Positions 1-11,212 of a DNA stretch of 60,000 nt are shown piece after piece. How positions within the stretch are numbered: position 1 is the stretch's first letter; each line of letters opens with the position of its first letter. The notes below the pieces were generated by a model, which searched no databases, was not told the origin of the DNA, and saw only the letters and a program-made list of their open reading frames with translations. This stretch comes from Mesostigma viride (taxonomy: Eukaryota > Streptophyta > Mesostigmatophyceae > Mesostigmatales > Mesostigmataceae): positions 2,466,317 through 2,526,316 of the forward strand of contig RPFO01000667.1 of the NCBI GenBank assembly GCA_009746045.1, in the 5' to 3' direction. A program made the position numbers and the translations under genes.

Positions 1-1429
1 CCCCATTTCTGCCTGGAGTTGGGTATACGTGGAACATGTGTCTCATGCGGGGGCCATTGCAGAACGGTGTTTGGCATCATTGTTGGCCGGGCCGCTCCAC
101 GTTGTCAGGAGGTATAACGGCCAGCTAGGCTGAGCAGGCCCCGCAGCCTCAGGGCGGTGCTGGGGCCACGCCGCAACGGGACGTCTCTACCTGATTGGTG
201 CAGCTTGGGCAAATGCCCTCGACGGCACCATTTGTAATCTCAGTGGCTTGATATTTGCATCAAAGTGACAACCAACGCAGGCCAGAAATCTGGAAGATCA
301 ATCCGGCCGGGCCATTGTAGCTCGACTGCTTGAGCCTCTACCCTGGTGTTATGTTATCCGCGTTTGTCGAGACGTTCAGGACGATCTGGAATGGAATGGG
401 GGTGGATATGTGTAGCCATGGACATTAGAGATTATTATGGCCATAGCTATATATCGTTCATCGAATCTACCTAGACGGTCGATCGGCTGAAAACAACCTG
501 AGTCGCACGGTCAAGGCAGTTGTTCCTAGCGGCCAGGAGTGTCCAGCACCAGTTGCATGCATGTTGGCACATGCACTGCTGCGATCGCTCTACAGCCATT
601 TAACACGAGGAATAGCCCTCGATGGAAACAAATGCCCCATTCAATACGAGGATCGATATAGTCCAGGGGGGACATCCAGGCAATACAGCACACTCCATCA
701 CTGATCCGGCGCGGCGGCACCTCGGGACGTCGATTGAGCCAAACCCAGCCGGCGGCCAAAACGGATTCGGCGTTAGAATTTTGGTTACGGAGCGCGCGCT
801 CTGGTCGAAATGTTTGAGAGCGGCGCCAAGGAAGCTTCAGGAAGTGCATTCTTCCCGACGGTCCGGCGCCTGGTTTTTAGGAAATGGAGTGCGCTCTGGT
901 GATCCCGTTAGCGTGGTCCACCAACGCTTGATTTTTAGTGCAGGAGTCAGCTTTTGACCCTGCTGTACTTTTAGAACTTCCGCTGCGAACTGACCATTTG
1001 AATATTTGACTTGCTCAGGTATTCCATCTAGGACTTGACGAGTTGACGTAGAAACTTTCAGGCGCGTCATGCAGCTGGTTGTTGTTGCTGATTCTGACAC
1101 GCACCGGACCTGGCGTCAGGCATGAGTCATGCCTGAAGAATTGTAATAATGACGAAGACATTATATGTCATTGAGGCGTGCCCAAGTCTCGAGGACAAGG
1201 GTGCGTTGTTCCACGGTGGCCTGGAGCTCCTCTTCAACGTAGTCAGGATCACCCACAGGGATGCCCAGGCTGACGGGAAATCACACGCCCGCGCTGATGC
1301 GCCGCGAATTGATATATATTAAAAATATAACTACTTTACAGCAGAGTGAAATCACTCAAACCAAAGCAAACGCCCAGCTATAAACCTATATACAGAGCCA
1401 TGTCAAAGCTCTACTATACTACGATAAGA
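1..1429. other. No gene recognised
   Basis: The open frames here are short, overlap on both strands and show no domain, splice or composition signal. I see no RNA gene and no clear repeat. Confidence 0.4.
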
Positions 1430-2134
1430 TTAATGGAAACTCCTAAGGGGAGGAACCTTATAGCCCTGCTGCACCGCAAAATCAGCCCGCGTACGGCGGA
1501 GCATGATGTCAGCCATGGCCCGAGTCAGCGCCACCGACAAGCGCTGACGCCAATATGACGTCCAGGTCTGCGCCGACCATGGGGCCCGCTGGCCCTCCAG
1601 GTCCAGCCGGTCCTCCCGGAGCCGGCAACACTCCTTGTTGAAGAAGGCGGAGGTCAGGGTCCCCATGGCTCCAAACTCCTCCAGGACAAAGGGCACCACA
1701 CAATGGTGCCCGACGTCGCCGTAGGCCAGGAGCTTGGCCCGCTCCGCCCGGTCCGCCGTGTGACCTGCCGTGAGGGAGGCCCCAGCCACGTGGCTAAGAG
1801 CCAAGGGCCGCGCCACCGAAACGTCAATAAGCAGATGCCGGCCCTCCCCCTCAAAGTCCAGCACCACGATGTGAGGCCGGTGGTTGGGGGAATAGAAGGC
1901 AGCGCCATCCGCATCCTCGGACCGGATGTTCGCGTGGGGGAAAACCGACCGAACCATGCCGCGAGCACCACCGTCAGGAGGACAGTGTGCAAATACAAAT
2001 ACCAATTCTGATTCTGTTGCCCCCCCATGCAGGCAAGGTAGTGAGTCCCCGTGGGATCCAGCGGCTGCCGATTGATATATATGCTGCCGAGCGCCGGGAC
2101 ACGAAAAACGCGAAAGTTCAAGTAGCTCCGACAT
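1430..2134 (-). pseudogene. Retroelement C-terminal fragment with restriction-like-endonuclease-type motif
   Basis: A 234-codon open frame. Its centre reads RPHIVVLDFEGEGRHLL followed by IDVSVARPLA. That spacing resembles the (K/R)PD-x12-14-(D/E) core of the restriction-like endonuclease at the C-terminus of R2/CRE-type non-LTR retrotransposons, with His where Asp is usual. It is followed by an AERAKLLAYGDV segment and a Trp/Arg-rich tail (TWTSYWRQRLSVALTRAMADIMLRR). A second, shorter copy of the tail lies at about 28741-28925 on the same strand, which marks it as repetitive. No reverse transcriptase is attached, so this is probably a 5'-truncated element end. The family assignment rests on motif spacing only. 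Confidence 0.45.
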
Positions 2135-2190
2135 GGATTCAAACTACGGCCTCTAGCACAGTGAATCTGAGACTACATCAAGGAGACATG

Positions 2191-2722
2191 AGGACCTGTA
2201 CCAGGCCATGCCCTATATCACCAGCACGACGCCTGCAGCTAGTAGGGCACCTAGCTCGCACCAACCAGGTAGACACCTCACGTGGCCCCCCCGCAGGACT
2301 GCGACCAGCCCAGCCTGGCCGGCACCTCCTGACGTGGGCTGGGCCCAGTGATGTTAGACGCCGCAAGGCCCGCACCTTCAAAGAACAGCTAGTAGAGGAC
2401 ATGGGGGGCCTAGGCCTCTCCGTGATTTGGAAGAAGATGATGGACAAGGCCAAGTGGGCCCAGGTCATAGAGGACAACGAGCCCCCCCCAGTGGGGAAGC
2501 GCCCGCGTGTGCAATCTCGTGGGAGGCACGCCAGATAGCCCCCTAGGGCAGCGTGCGGCTGCCTAGATAGATGTTGTAGTTAGAATGTTGTTTGATAGAT
2601 GAAGTATGTAGCCGATGAGATAGACTAGACCGGTAGGACTGTTTGCACCCATCCATCCACCGGGGTTAGTGCTCCATGACTCCCCAACGGGAGCACGAGT
2701 CTAATTAATTAATTTATTAATT
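2191..2722 (+). mobile_element. 5'-truncated LINE, family 1 (ORF2 C-terminus and 3' UTR)
   Basis: The sequence encodes the end of a LINE ORF2: the RLQLVGHLART block, then LLTWAGPSDVRRRKARTFKEQL and a basic C-terminus ending at 2538. A 3' UTR follows, with a terminal hairpin at 2669-2696 (arms GTGCTCC/GGAGCAC) and a TAAT/TTAA-type tail. The copy is bounded by a perfect 11-bp direct repeat AAGGAGACATG at 2180-2190 and 2723-2733. This target-site duplication fixes both ends and shows a simple 5'-truncated insertion. Confidence 0.85.
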
Positions 2723-2733
2723 AAGGAGACATG

Positions 2734-3458
2734 CAACCAGCTGCGGCTATACATATATGGTGCATGGGCCGGTCTCCTGATCCGAAGGCATCCCAAGCTA
2801 CAGCCCAACTGCGAAAAACTGACTCTTTAGCGGAGAGCGGTGCCAATAATTCGGAAATTGTAATAGATATACTACGTGAGCTGATGGTGCGTAGTAGTAC
2901 TGCACACACGCAGCATGATATTTCATATTGTTGGAAAAAATTTAGTACAGAAACGCACCTTCTGGCCACTGGAATGGGCCATGCGCGACAATCACATCAG
3001 AGCAGCATCCATGGGCACGGGTGTGGGCCGGGGACCCGCATTGAAGGGTTATATAAAAGCCACTGGCACATATGCCGGCCACACCTGGCAGTGCATGCTG
3101 TAACTGCTTCAACAGTGAGTCCTGTCTCGCAGAAAGCTATAGAAATACTGGCCTGCTTCCTGTTTATATTTCATTGGTACACTCCTTGCGGTTAAAAAAG
3201 TACCCCTCATGTGGGTCAAAGAATACGTAGAAAAGTGGAGACCACGTTCAGCAGCGCACTAGGATTGGCTGACTGCCCCCAACATCCCATATAACATGTA
3301 CAGGGGATTTCCTTTAAATTAATAAGGTGACATAATGTGCTAATCTTTTGTTAACTTGCTGGGTACCATGAGGAATGGAGGAGCCAAGAGGCGTGCCCCC
3401 AGGGCCCAGCTGCCCAGCGGTCCTGTTTGCAGGACAGTATACGTGAACCCGTTCCTGG
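2734..3458. other. Intergenic, nothing recognised
   Basis: This lies between the LINE insertion and the 3' end of the SGNH-like gene. I see no supported coding or RNA feature. Confidence 0.4.
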
Positions 3459-4487
3459 CTAAAAGTGCTCCAGCAGCTTGGCAAGCATGGTGGGAGCCAG
3501 ATCTGGGTAATGCCTCGCGTCGGTCGTGCAGGCGCACATGTCATACGTCACCGCGTAGTCATCGACCACCACAATGCTCTTCTTGGGCGCAAAGCGCGCC
3601 ACCTCCTCCGTGGCGATCGTGTTCAGGGTCTGGACCCCCGCGTTGGTGAACTGAAACTTGAGGAACCACTCGGCGAGAGATTCTTCACTATGCTGGACGC
3701 GTGCAGGAAAGTTGCGCTTCTTGACGCCATCTTCCTGCAGCTTCAAGGCAAATGTGGCCGCTTGTTGGACGATGGGTGACGTCATCGTTGCGTTCTCCCA
3801 CACCTTCGCAGCCCGAGCGTAGCGATCGTAGTACTTTGCGCTGCAGATGGCATTTGTCAGCACGTACATGAGCTTCGCCTGCGGTGCCTTGGTGGCCAGC
3901 TCATGGAACGCGTCCGCCAGCGTGGCGCCGTAGCTGTGGAACACAGCGTGGGCTTCCAGCTGCCTCGCGGGCCAGAGCTGCAACCAGTGCAGGCCAATGT
4001 TGAAAAAAATGTGGGTGTAGCCCATATTCGGAGGAATCAAGGGCAGCTTTGCAAACCATGTGGTGGTAAAGTAAAAAGTGGTAAACCCGGCCCCGTTCCA
4101 CGTAATAGTCATCCTCTGCTGGTTGGTGCCGCTGGCCTCCAGGCGGCTCTTCATACCTTTCACCTTTTCCAGCATGCCAACCAGCCGAAATAGCTTGAAC
4201 ATGGTCGTGCTGTCCCCGAGAAACAGAAACACCCGGCCGCGTAGCTGCTCCAACGCAGTACGATTTGTTACGTCCAGTACCGGGTAGTGGCGTTCGGCCC
4301 ATTGTCGTCGACATCGGTCCGAGGGAACCCAGGCTCTCATAAGGTTAAGCCTCTTCCATTCTTTCACATCAAACCCTTTCGGCGCTGATTGCGCCGCCGA
4401 TCTCTTCGCTGGACGAGCTTGAGCAGTCAGGCTCAACGCAAGGCAGATGAGTACAAAGGCGGACGCGGATATTCGTACGTGATTCAT
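3459..4487 (-). CDS. Secreted SGNH/PC-esterase-like (TBL/CAS1-type) protein
   Basis: An intronless gene of 342 codons from the ATG at 4487; an in-frame ATG at 4526 would add 13 residues. I prefer 4487 because MNHVRIS is followed at once by a hydrophobic stretch ending LSLTAQARP, a good signal peptide. The SGNH hydrolase blocks are visible: LFLGDSTTMFKLFRL with the nucleophile Ser near residue 92, and near the C-terminus DARHYPDLAPTML, the Asp-x-x-His half of the catalytic triad. The GDS...DxxH layout is that of the PC-esterase/TBL/CAS1 clan, whose members O-acetylate or deacetylate glycans in the secretory pathway. It shares this fold with the larger protein at 12456-13970 but is shorter and lacks the DTWN ending. 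The substrate is unknown. The reading frame is intact. Confidence 0.75.
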   Translation of the reverse strand: MNHVRISASAFVLICLALSLTAQARPAKRSAAQSAPKGFDVKEWKRLNLMRAWVPSDRCRRQWAERHYPVLDVTNRTALEQLRGRVFLFLGDSTTMFKLFRLVGMLEKVKGMKSRLEASGTNQQRMTITWNGAGFTTFYFTTTWFAKLPLIPPNMGYTHIFFNIGLHWLQLWPARQLEAHAVFHSYGATLADAFHELATKAPQAKLMYVLTNAICSAKYYDRYARAAKVWENATMTSPIVQQAATFALKLQEDGVKKRNFPARVQHSEESLAEWFLKFQFTNAGVQTLNTIATEEVARFAPKKSIVVVDDYAVTYDMCACTTDARHYPDLAPTMLAKLLEHF

Positions 4488-4526
4488 AGGCGCGCGGCCA
4501 GGCCAGAAAACTCCTCGATACGTCAA

Positions 4527-5845
4527 CAGACAAAATCTGGTTGCAATTTCTTCCCCGCCATGCTTGCGCTACAGTCGCATATGCATTCTCAGAACAACTG
4601 CCTTGGCGTCGACGTGGCTTATACACCTTCAAAGACATGGTGTGCGCATTTGTTTTGCCTCGCACAGTCGCCTCATGAGGGTACTACATTTAATACTTAG
4701 TACAGCCTTCATATTTCTAATTAAGGGAAGTGAACCACATAGAAAAACTCGTTATTGCAAAAACTGGCATGAGCGATTTGGTCACTTGAAGCAGCACCCA
4801 AGCGCTTACAGATCCTGTGTTCGAATCCAGTATAGACTGTAGCAGAGATTGAAATTGAAGGCCACGGAGAACGGGAAAGCAATCAAAGCATGTAGTACAG
4901 TACAGTGTAGAAAAAAAATAAAGCCACCAGCGATTCATGCCCCATTCATGCCCCAGGGATCACGCCGGGACATCGACTATAGAAGCATTCGATTACTGTA
5001 CAAACTTCTACAGACTGTATGCGGTCAACAAGTTTGCCAAGTCAAAAGTGATACGGTGAACGTCTGAGCATGATGGACTTGTTATTGACTGACGGACAGG
5101 CTGCCACGGTCAACGACCAGAGTGTAAAGATATAGTACAGTGATGATACGGCTGCTTAATGGGCGGCTGGGAATGCAGGATTACAAGTTTACAAGCCCCA
5201 AGTCCACGCTACTGCACCGCACGTGAACGGATCAGTGATCACCGGGCGGCGGGCAGGCGGGCACTGGCGGGCACCGGCTCCAGTGACCGTCAGGCCGGAG
5301 AGGCGGAGACCGCCAAAGTACACATTATTATTATTAATGAAACCAATTTAGCAACGTATGGATTGGGCAGGGCGCGCGCGCGAAGGCTAGCTGCCTCCGC
5401 CCAGCATTAGAAACATGGTGGCGTCCATCCGTCTAATCAGAAGCGTAGACCGGTACCAAGTGCAGGAAGATGACTTGAAGCGGGCGATTAGGTATGCCAA
5501 CGGTCTTAGTTAATGAATGGCAGCAAGCCCGTAATTCATGGCTTGCGCGCCATGGCCACTACGCCCAGGTCGACAATTGCGCATGCAGGGCAGCTATCCG
5601 CTGGCGTTGATAGAACTAGGCATTCCTTCCCTGGCTTTGTATGCTTTACCGTAAGATCAGCACGAACTTGTTGGTGACGGCTAGGGGAGTGAACGTAGGC
5701 ATTTTGTGCATGGCCAACTACCTGCAGGGTCGCGTTTGACACGTTTATCGGCCTGCTGGTGCATGAGCGGTCATGCTTAGACGCAGGTTCGCAAGAGCTC
5801 GTTTATTACGCTCCCGTGTGGATATCGCAAAGTTTTTGTGGCAGG
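4527..5845. other. Intergenic; one tRNA-like B-box
   Basis: No coding feature is supported. At about 4829-4842 the sequence TGTTCGAATCC matches a Pol III B-box, and an A-box-like TGGCATGAGC lies about 60 bp upstream. The arms do not fold into a tRNA that I can draw, so at most this is a decayed tRNA-derived SINE. Confidence 0.3.
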
Positions 5846-8800
5846 ATGCCGCGACAATTCTCTCGCGAAGTTTCTAGGCTTTTGTGCATCGCTGGCACGG
5901 TGCAGCTGCTGCATGCGCTGCTCGTGTGTTGTGCAGATGGGGGATCGGGAAACGGACCTAATTCTGGGGCCAATCCCGCCTCCATCGTCGAAAAAAACTG
6001 GGTGAGTGCGGCAATACTCCCATCAGCTTTGAATGAAGCTATGGCAGTGTTAACATCACGTTGAGGGGCTTTATCTCTAATAATATAGTTCATGAGCTGC
6101 AGAGGCCGTTTTACAACAGGCAGCTGTGTAGCAGTATACACTCTAAAGGAAGAGTGGACGGGCAGCGAAGGATGTCATTTTTGGTGTGCCCTTTCTTTCC
6201 TGCCAGACCATTGGGAGCGCAACTTGCGAGGCAAGGGGGTTGGCCAGACCTTGCTGTGCTCATGCGCCCCTGCTCGTGTGTGCGCATGTAATACACAGGA
6301 AAGGGAAGGGAAAGGGACCTGCACTTGGATGGAGGCTGGGGGGGAGGCAATGGAAACTGGATACGGAAATCTCTACCTAGGCTTTGCCCCATGCTGCATG
6401 TCGTTATGACATCTAATGAAAGGGACACGTCCTTCATGCTGCCTGGGTGATGACTGCCATATGTATCCCTGGCTGGGTCCTACGGCCATATTGTCTTATG
6501 ACTAATCAGCGAGCCGCCTCAGGCGATTGTGTGATGAAACACGTAGTTTGTGATAGTTCCCATGGCTGTACGTCATGGATGTATTTGCCCTAGGCTAAAG
6601 GGATACACGACGCCGTTTGGAGGCACGAAGATGTAGTTTGGTCCTAGCATGAAGGCGCCATGACAAGCCCAGTGCGGCCGTGTGCCTCCGCCCGCGTCCC
6701 TTGTGCCTGCGCTCATCACCCGTGCTCCTCCTCCGTGGATTCCACTCAATCCCATTTTCCTCGTTGACTGAGAAACTTGTTTTGTTTTATTCACACAAGA
6801 TCCTAACCCATTCTTCAGCCCCCCTAGTGTGGTAGCGCAGTAGTTTCTCCTTTCTCAAGCCCCCCTAGCGATAACGAGCAAAGGCATGAGATGGGAGCGA
6901 CGTTACCCAACCCAGAGTGCAGCCTAGAGTGGCATTCCCCCAGTCCAACGTTTGGCTGTCGTGTGCACCCCCAATACCTGCTGTACCATGGTTGGCTCCC
7001 ACTTCATTGTCCCCTCCAGGAGCGCTTCACCTGCCCAAAGGGTCACTACCTGGATGGCTCCCCCACGTCCCTGGCCGAGAAGGAGCGGATGCTGCAGTCG
7101 CATGTATTGTGGCTGCTGCGCGAGGGGTACGAGGTCATGCCCGGGTGGGAGACAGGGGTCAAGCTGGCAGGCAACCGCATGTGGACGTACTCCGACCCCA
7201 TGTGGCCCAAGCCGGCGCACTGCAAGGGGGGGTGGGGGGATGCCACCGCTGTGTACAACGACTGCATGACGACCAACACTGGCAGGTGCGCACGGCAATA
7301 TGGTTACTTAATCACTGGTTAAGGTAGGACATGGACATGCGTGCGTTTGTGCGCACTGCGGAGGTTTCTATTCTCTGGCTGCACACCCTGAGTTGCCTAA
7401 TTGAGCGTTAGTCGTTAAGGAGACTTGTGCACTGACATCCCAAACAGTAAGAACAGAGGTTTCATACTCACCACGCAAAACAAGGGCTTTTGTGGGCCCT
7501 TCACCACCCTGTGCTGAATGTGCACACGTGAGGCAGGACAGGGCCACGCTTGGCTTTAGCAGCAGCGTTGACAAGGGAAACGGAGGCTTCATTGCCTTAA
7601 CTGTCGCTTTGACATGATTGGCTGGTTTACTGCCATGAAAGGCAGAAGATGTGCTACGCCGAGTGCACACAACATTGACAACAAACTCAAGTAGGCCCTA
7701 CATAGCCGGCTATTGAGTAAGCCCTTTCACGCCTGACGACCCTGACTGAGTACTTCCGTTGACCACTGACCAGGTCATGCGATATCACCCCCATGGATCG
7801 ATCTGTAACTCCGTGAAGCAAGCTATTTCCCCGCAGTATGACCATCCTAATGTGTTGTCATCACCCACCCCTGAACAACCAGCAGCCGCCGGGCTCGCAG
7901 CCGCAGCACCTTGAGCTGGTGGTGCTCACAGGCCAGCTTGTCGCCTTGTATTAGGGCTTTTTTTAAATACGATAGTTACTCATGCTTTTCCTACGTCCCT
8001 CTAATATAAGGTCGCGGGGTGTTGGGGAAAGGGTGGAGGGGATGGGAAAGAAGGAGGAGAGGAGGGGAGAGAGGAGGATGGATGGGGCCTGCGCATGCTT
8101 AAAGAGTACCAGCCATCGGATGATGTCCCCCTGGAGCATCCTGAACGCCTCATCTGCCTCCTGAACGCCTCATCCCGCCCACCCTCAGGAGACAAGCAGC
8201 ATCATCCTCCCACGATGCCCCCACTCCTCTCTATGGTGCATGCGCTCGCAGGATGGCGTTCAACCACAAGTACCGCTTTTTCTTCCGGCTGGTGACCAAG
8301 GCAGCCAGCACGACGATTGTGCAGACGTCGACCACCATGCTCAAGGGGACGCAGACCGTGCACTATTGGGTGGGCCGGCCAGGGCACCTCGCCACCAGCT
8401 GCCACCGCATCGTGGAGCCTCCTAATGTCAAGGGGGCCCTTGCCCCGTACACAGCCAGCCAGCGGTATCTGGTCATGGGCAGCGTGAGGGAGCCCCTGGC
8501 GCGGTTCATCTCCGGCTTCAACAACCTCGCGGCTCGCACCGGTCACGGGCCCCGCACGTACACAGCAAGCTTCGTGGAGCTTGTACAGAAAGCCTTTGAG
8601 TGCGCGGACTACACCTGGGGCAGCCGCGCGTGGGACCTGAAAGGATTCATCCACTTCCTGCCGACCATCGGCTACTTTCTGCTGCCCCACCTGCTGTACG
8701 CGGGTGAGAACGACACGGTGCCGCACATCGACAAGTTGTTCCGCGTGGAGGTTATGGGCGAGCTGGTGCCCTACCTGGAGCGCGTCCGAGCTGGCACCGT

Positions 8801-9272
8801 AACCGCCGCGGGGCCCAGGGGTGCCGCCCCCGTGAAGGAAAATGTGGCAGCAAAGAAGCAGCTGAGAACGGAGCATGAGAATGTCCTCCCCCATGAGCCG
8901 TTGACGCTGCAGCTGATGAAGGCGCTGTCCGGGCAGCCAGATGTGGTGCGCATTTTTTGCCGCGCTTTCATCCAGGACTTCATCTGCTTCGACTACCCTC
9001 TTCCAAGGGAATGTGCGGACATGATCCCAGCCGCGAACCATACTCTGTCGCTAGCGTCGTCCTTTCCTTCCCTGTCTCTGCCATCCGTTAGTTGGTCACA
9101 GGTAGAGTCGGAGCTTGGGGAAGTGTACAGGGCGGGGGCTCAGTTCACACTTGATGGGACCAAAGTCAACCGGCTATTCTTGGTTATCATTGGAGTACTG
9201 GTCGCCATGGCCTGCTGGCAACGGTACCAACTCATACGGATGGTGGAGGAAGAGAGAGGCTCAAGGCCATAG
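5846..9272 (+). CDS. Golgi-type sulfotransferase, three exons
   Basis: Proposed exons are 5846-6001 (donor TGG|GTGAGT), 7020-7285 (acceptor CCCTCCAG, donor CAG|GTGCG) and 8252-9272. Phases are 0, 2 and stop, so the parts join in frame into about 480 residues. Exon 1 encodes a hydrophobic leader (RLLCIAGTVQLLHALLVC). Exon 3 holds the PAPS-binding blocks: TKAASTTI near residue 156 (5'-phosphosulfate loop) and GSVREPLARFISGF at about 217-230 (3'-phosphate loop, RxPxxRxxS type). Both are characteristic of carbohydrate sulfotransferases of the Sulfotransfer_2 kind. The cysteines and NDCMT of exon 2 suggest a lumenal stem. A second hydrophobic segment (RLFLVIIGVLVAMACW) lies close to the C-terminus, which is unusual for this family. 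The acceptor glycan cannot be inferred. An additional small exon in intron 1 cannot be excluded. Confidence 0.75.
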
Positions 9273-9667
9273 GTGACATGGGAGTTGAGTTGCATGCACT
9301 TGACGTGTTTACTTTTTATAAGCCTACCATTTTTTCAGAGCACCCTGTGCATTTTGGACTGAAGAGTGTTTCCCATGTATCGTGCTAGCACATGCCACAG
9401 TTGACAGATATTTGAATTGACTGACCTTGGCACTGCCATATCGTTACAATACCACTGAAAATATATACTAGTCAGCGAGCAGCCGGCCCATGCAAACAAT
9501 GGATTCGTGTGAAATGCATTCATTCCCTATCCGGCCAGGTCGCCCAGGTACAAATGCTACAGTATGTATAGTGACTTTGCCCTGTCAAGCTGCTGCGACG
9601 GTAATGCCAAGGCACGCGGCACTGCGTCATGTTCACGAGCACGAATCCTCATTGGAGTGGGAATATT
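9273..9667. other. Intergenic, 3' flank of sulfotransferase
   Basis: AT-richer sequence after the stop codon. I see no gene. Confidence 0.4.
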
Positions 9668-9915
9668 AATTTTACTCGTGCTCCCACGTTGGGGAGTCAC
9701 GGAGTATTAACCCCGATGGATGGATGGATGCATGGGAGGGTTCACACGTTCGTACCGGTCTATTCTATATCTATTCTTAGTAGATGGGGCCGGACCCTAG
9801 CGGTCTCACCTGGCATGCTTCCCATGCGAGCAAATACGCTTCTTCCCCACAGCAGGGGGGTCGTTGTCTTCTACTACCTGGGCCCACTTGGCCTTGTCCT
9901 GCATCTTTTTCAAAA
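9668..9915 (-). mobile_element. LINE family 1, 3'-terminal fragment
   Basis: The reverse strand carries the family-1 block KM-QDKAKWAQ-VEDN, then the conserved 3' UTR (CATCCATCCATC, GGGGTTAATACTCCGTGACTC) and the terminal hairpin (9678-9705), ending in an AT-rich tail at about 9668. Its 5' edge at about 9915 abuts the virus-like segment. Confidence 0.75.
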
Positions 9916-9920
9916 TCACA

Positions 9921-9995
9921 ATTGGAGATCGCTTTCTATGTCAACAAGTTGCTCATCCACATCAATGTCCTCCAGTCCAGTGCTAATGCCATAAT
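9921..9995 (-). pseudogene. Possible acidic C-terminal tail of a truncated virus-like gene
   Basis: The reverse strand is open for about 24 codons and ends ...DIDVDEQLVDIESDLQL-stop. It sits tail-to-tail with the LINE fragment and diverges from the virus-like genes to its right. It may be the end of a gene cut away by the LINE. It is too short to name. Confidence 0.25.
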
Positions 9996-10061
9996 TTGCT
10001 GCGTTCTAAATAACCACGACCATCACGTTTAATATTATCCAACATAATAGATATAGAGCAG

Positions 10062-10624
10062 ATGGATACAGCCCCAAACGCCCCGGATTCGCCCACTAGC
10101 CCCAAATCAAGCGACGTGCCTCAAGAGTCTCTGAAGAATGAGGAAGTGGTCTCGATAAGAAGCAGAAAGGGTCAGCCGCTCACAGAAGAACAGAAGCACG
10201 CCCTTATAGGGACAAGATGCAGCCATATCAGCTGGTTCATTGTCTCCTTGATATCAGCTGCAGAGTCGCAACCATCCAGGAGCGAGCGAGACAGCGAAGA
10301 GAGGAACGAGAGGCGGAGATCACAAAACGCAAGGCCTTATCAGGAAAGGAGCTTGAACTCCAGCGTCAAAGGCTCGTCGAGCTTGAACTGGAAGAAGAAC
10401 GAAACAAACTGCGAATCTATCCTCTACTCGCGGCTGAAGAGGTGGCAGAAGGGCCAACAGACACCCCTCGCCCACGTCGGGGTAGAAAGCCAAAAGAGGA
10501 CATCGAGCAGGAGGAGCGCATGCAGGCCACAAAGCCCGCGAAGGCAGCGCCAGCTCCGACGCCTTATGAGCAGAGAATGATGGCAATCCGTGCTTCACTC
10601 TTGGCGTCTCTGAATGATGACTAA
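10062..10624 (+). pseudogene. Virus-like basic coiled-coil protein, frame-broken
   Basis: The frame from ATG 10062 encodes a Ser/Pro-rich start and RKGQPLTEEQKHALIG. The continuation QERARQRREEREAEITKRK, a Lys/Glu-rich coiled coil, the linker PRPRRGRKPKEDIEQ and an end at 10624 are in another frame, so there is a shift or a short unannotated intron near 10210-10275. KGxPLTEEQKxAL followed by Arg/Glu helices is common in small proteins of Polinton-like viruses and other large DNA viruses of protists. It ends 6 bp before the ATPase fragment. The base composition is lower in GC than in the flanking genes. The function is unknown. Confidence 0.45.
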
Positions 10625-10630
10625 AAGTAT

Positions 10631-11205
10631 TTGTTTCTGATGGCAGAAATCGAGAGCGTACCGCTAGAGACCCCTTTTGCTAACAAAGACTTGCAGCTGA
10701 AATATGCTAAGACATGCAAGGTCCCCTCAAACACACGCACTCAGACTGCACTTCATCGCGTCTTCAGTGTGGGCATGCTAGGGACCGGGAAGACGACAGT
10801 GACTATCAACATGTTAAGGGCATACTTTGATGCACACTCTTTTGATAATTTGTACCTGATCTCAGGGTCAGCGACGACTGACCCGAAATACAAGCTGCTA
10901 CCAACGCCTACCATGATCATGGAGACGTATTCTGATGGAAGCTTTGAGGAGATGGTGATTGATATCAAGAAAGACCTCAATGATCGAGTACATGAGGAAT
11001 TTCAACGGGACCTGAAGGTGTGGGAGAAATTCAAAGGAGCTCCTATACGGTCAGAAGACCGAGGAAGATATGGACATCAACATGTATCTCACCTTGGACA
11101 GACTTCAGTTCAAGGAACCAAAGACCAGGTTGCAGTACGGCCCTCCATCCTCAATCATCCTCATAGACGATATGGCGGGGAGCAAATTGTACAGGCCGGA
11201 CTTGA
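10631..11205 (+). pseudogene. Polinton/virophage-type DNA-packaging ATPase fragment, frameshifted and truncated
   Basis: The first frame gives SVGMLGTGKTTVTINML, a Walker A P-loop (GxxGxGKT), followed by YFDAHSFDNLYLISGSAT, typical of FtsK/HerA (A32-like) packaging ATPases of Polintons, virophages and NCLDVs. Near 11059-11061 the frame changes by one base. The new frame continues DINMYLTLDRLQFKEP and then SIILIDDMAGSKLYR, a Walker B (hhhhDD) block. Coding homology stops at about 11205 where LINE sequence begins, so the C-terminal part is missing. The single-base shift and the truncation show a dead copy. It is adjacent to another virus-like gene, consistent with one integrated virus or Polinton cut by LINEs on both sides. 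Confidence 0.6.
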
Positions 11206-11212
11206 AAAGGAG

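Noticed and set aside
2100-2178. tRNA-like sequence on the reverse strand (GTTTGAATCC word)
   Set aside because: It matches a B-box loosely, but acceptor and anticodon stems do not pair.
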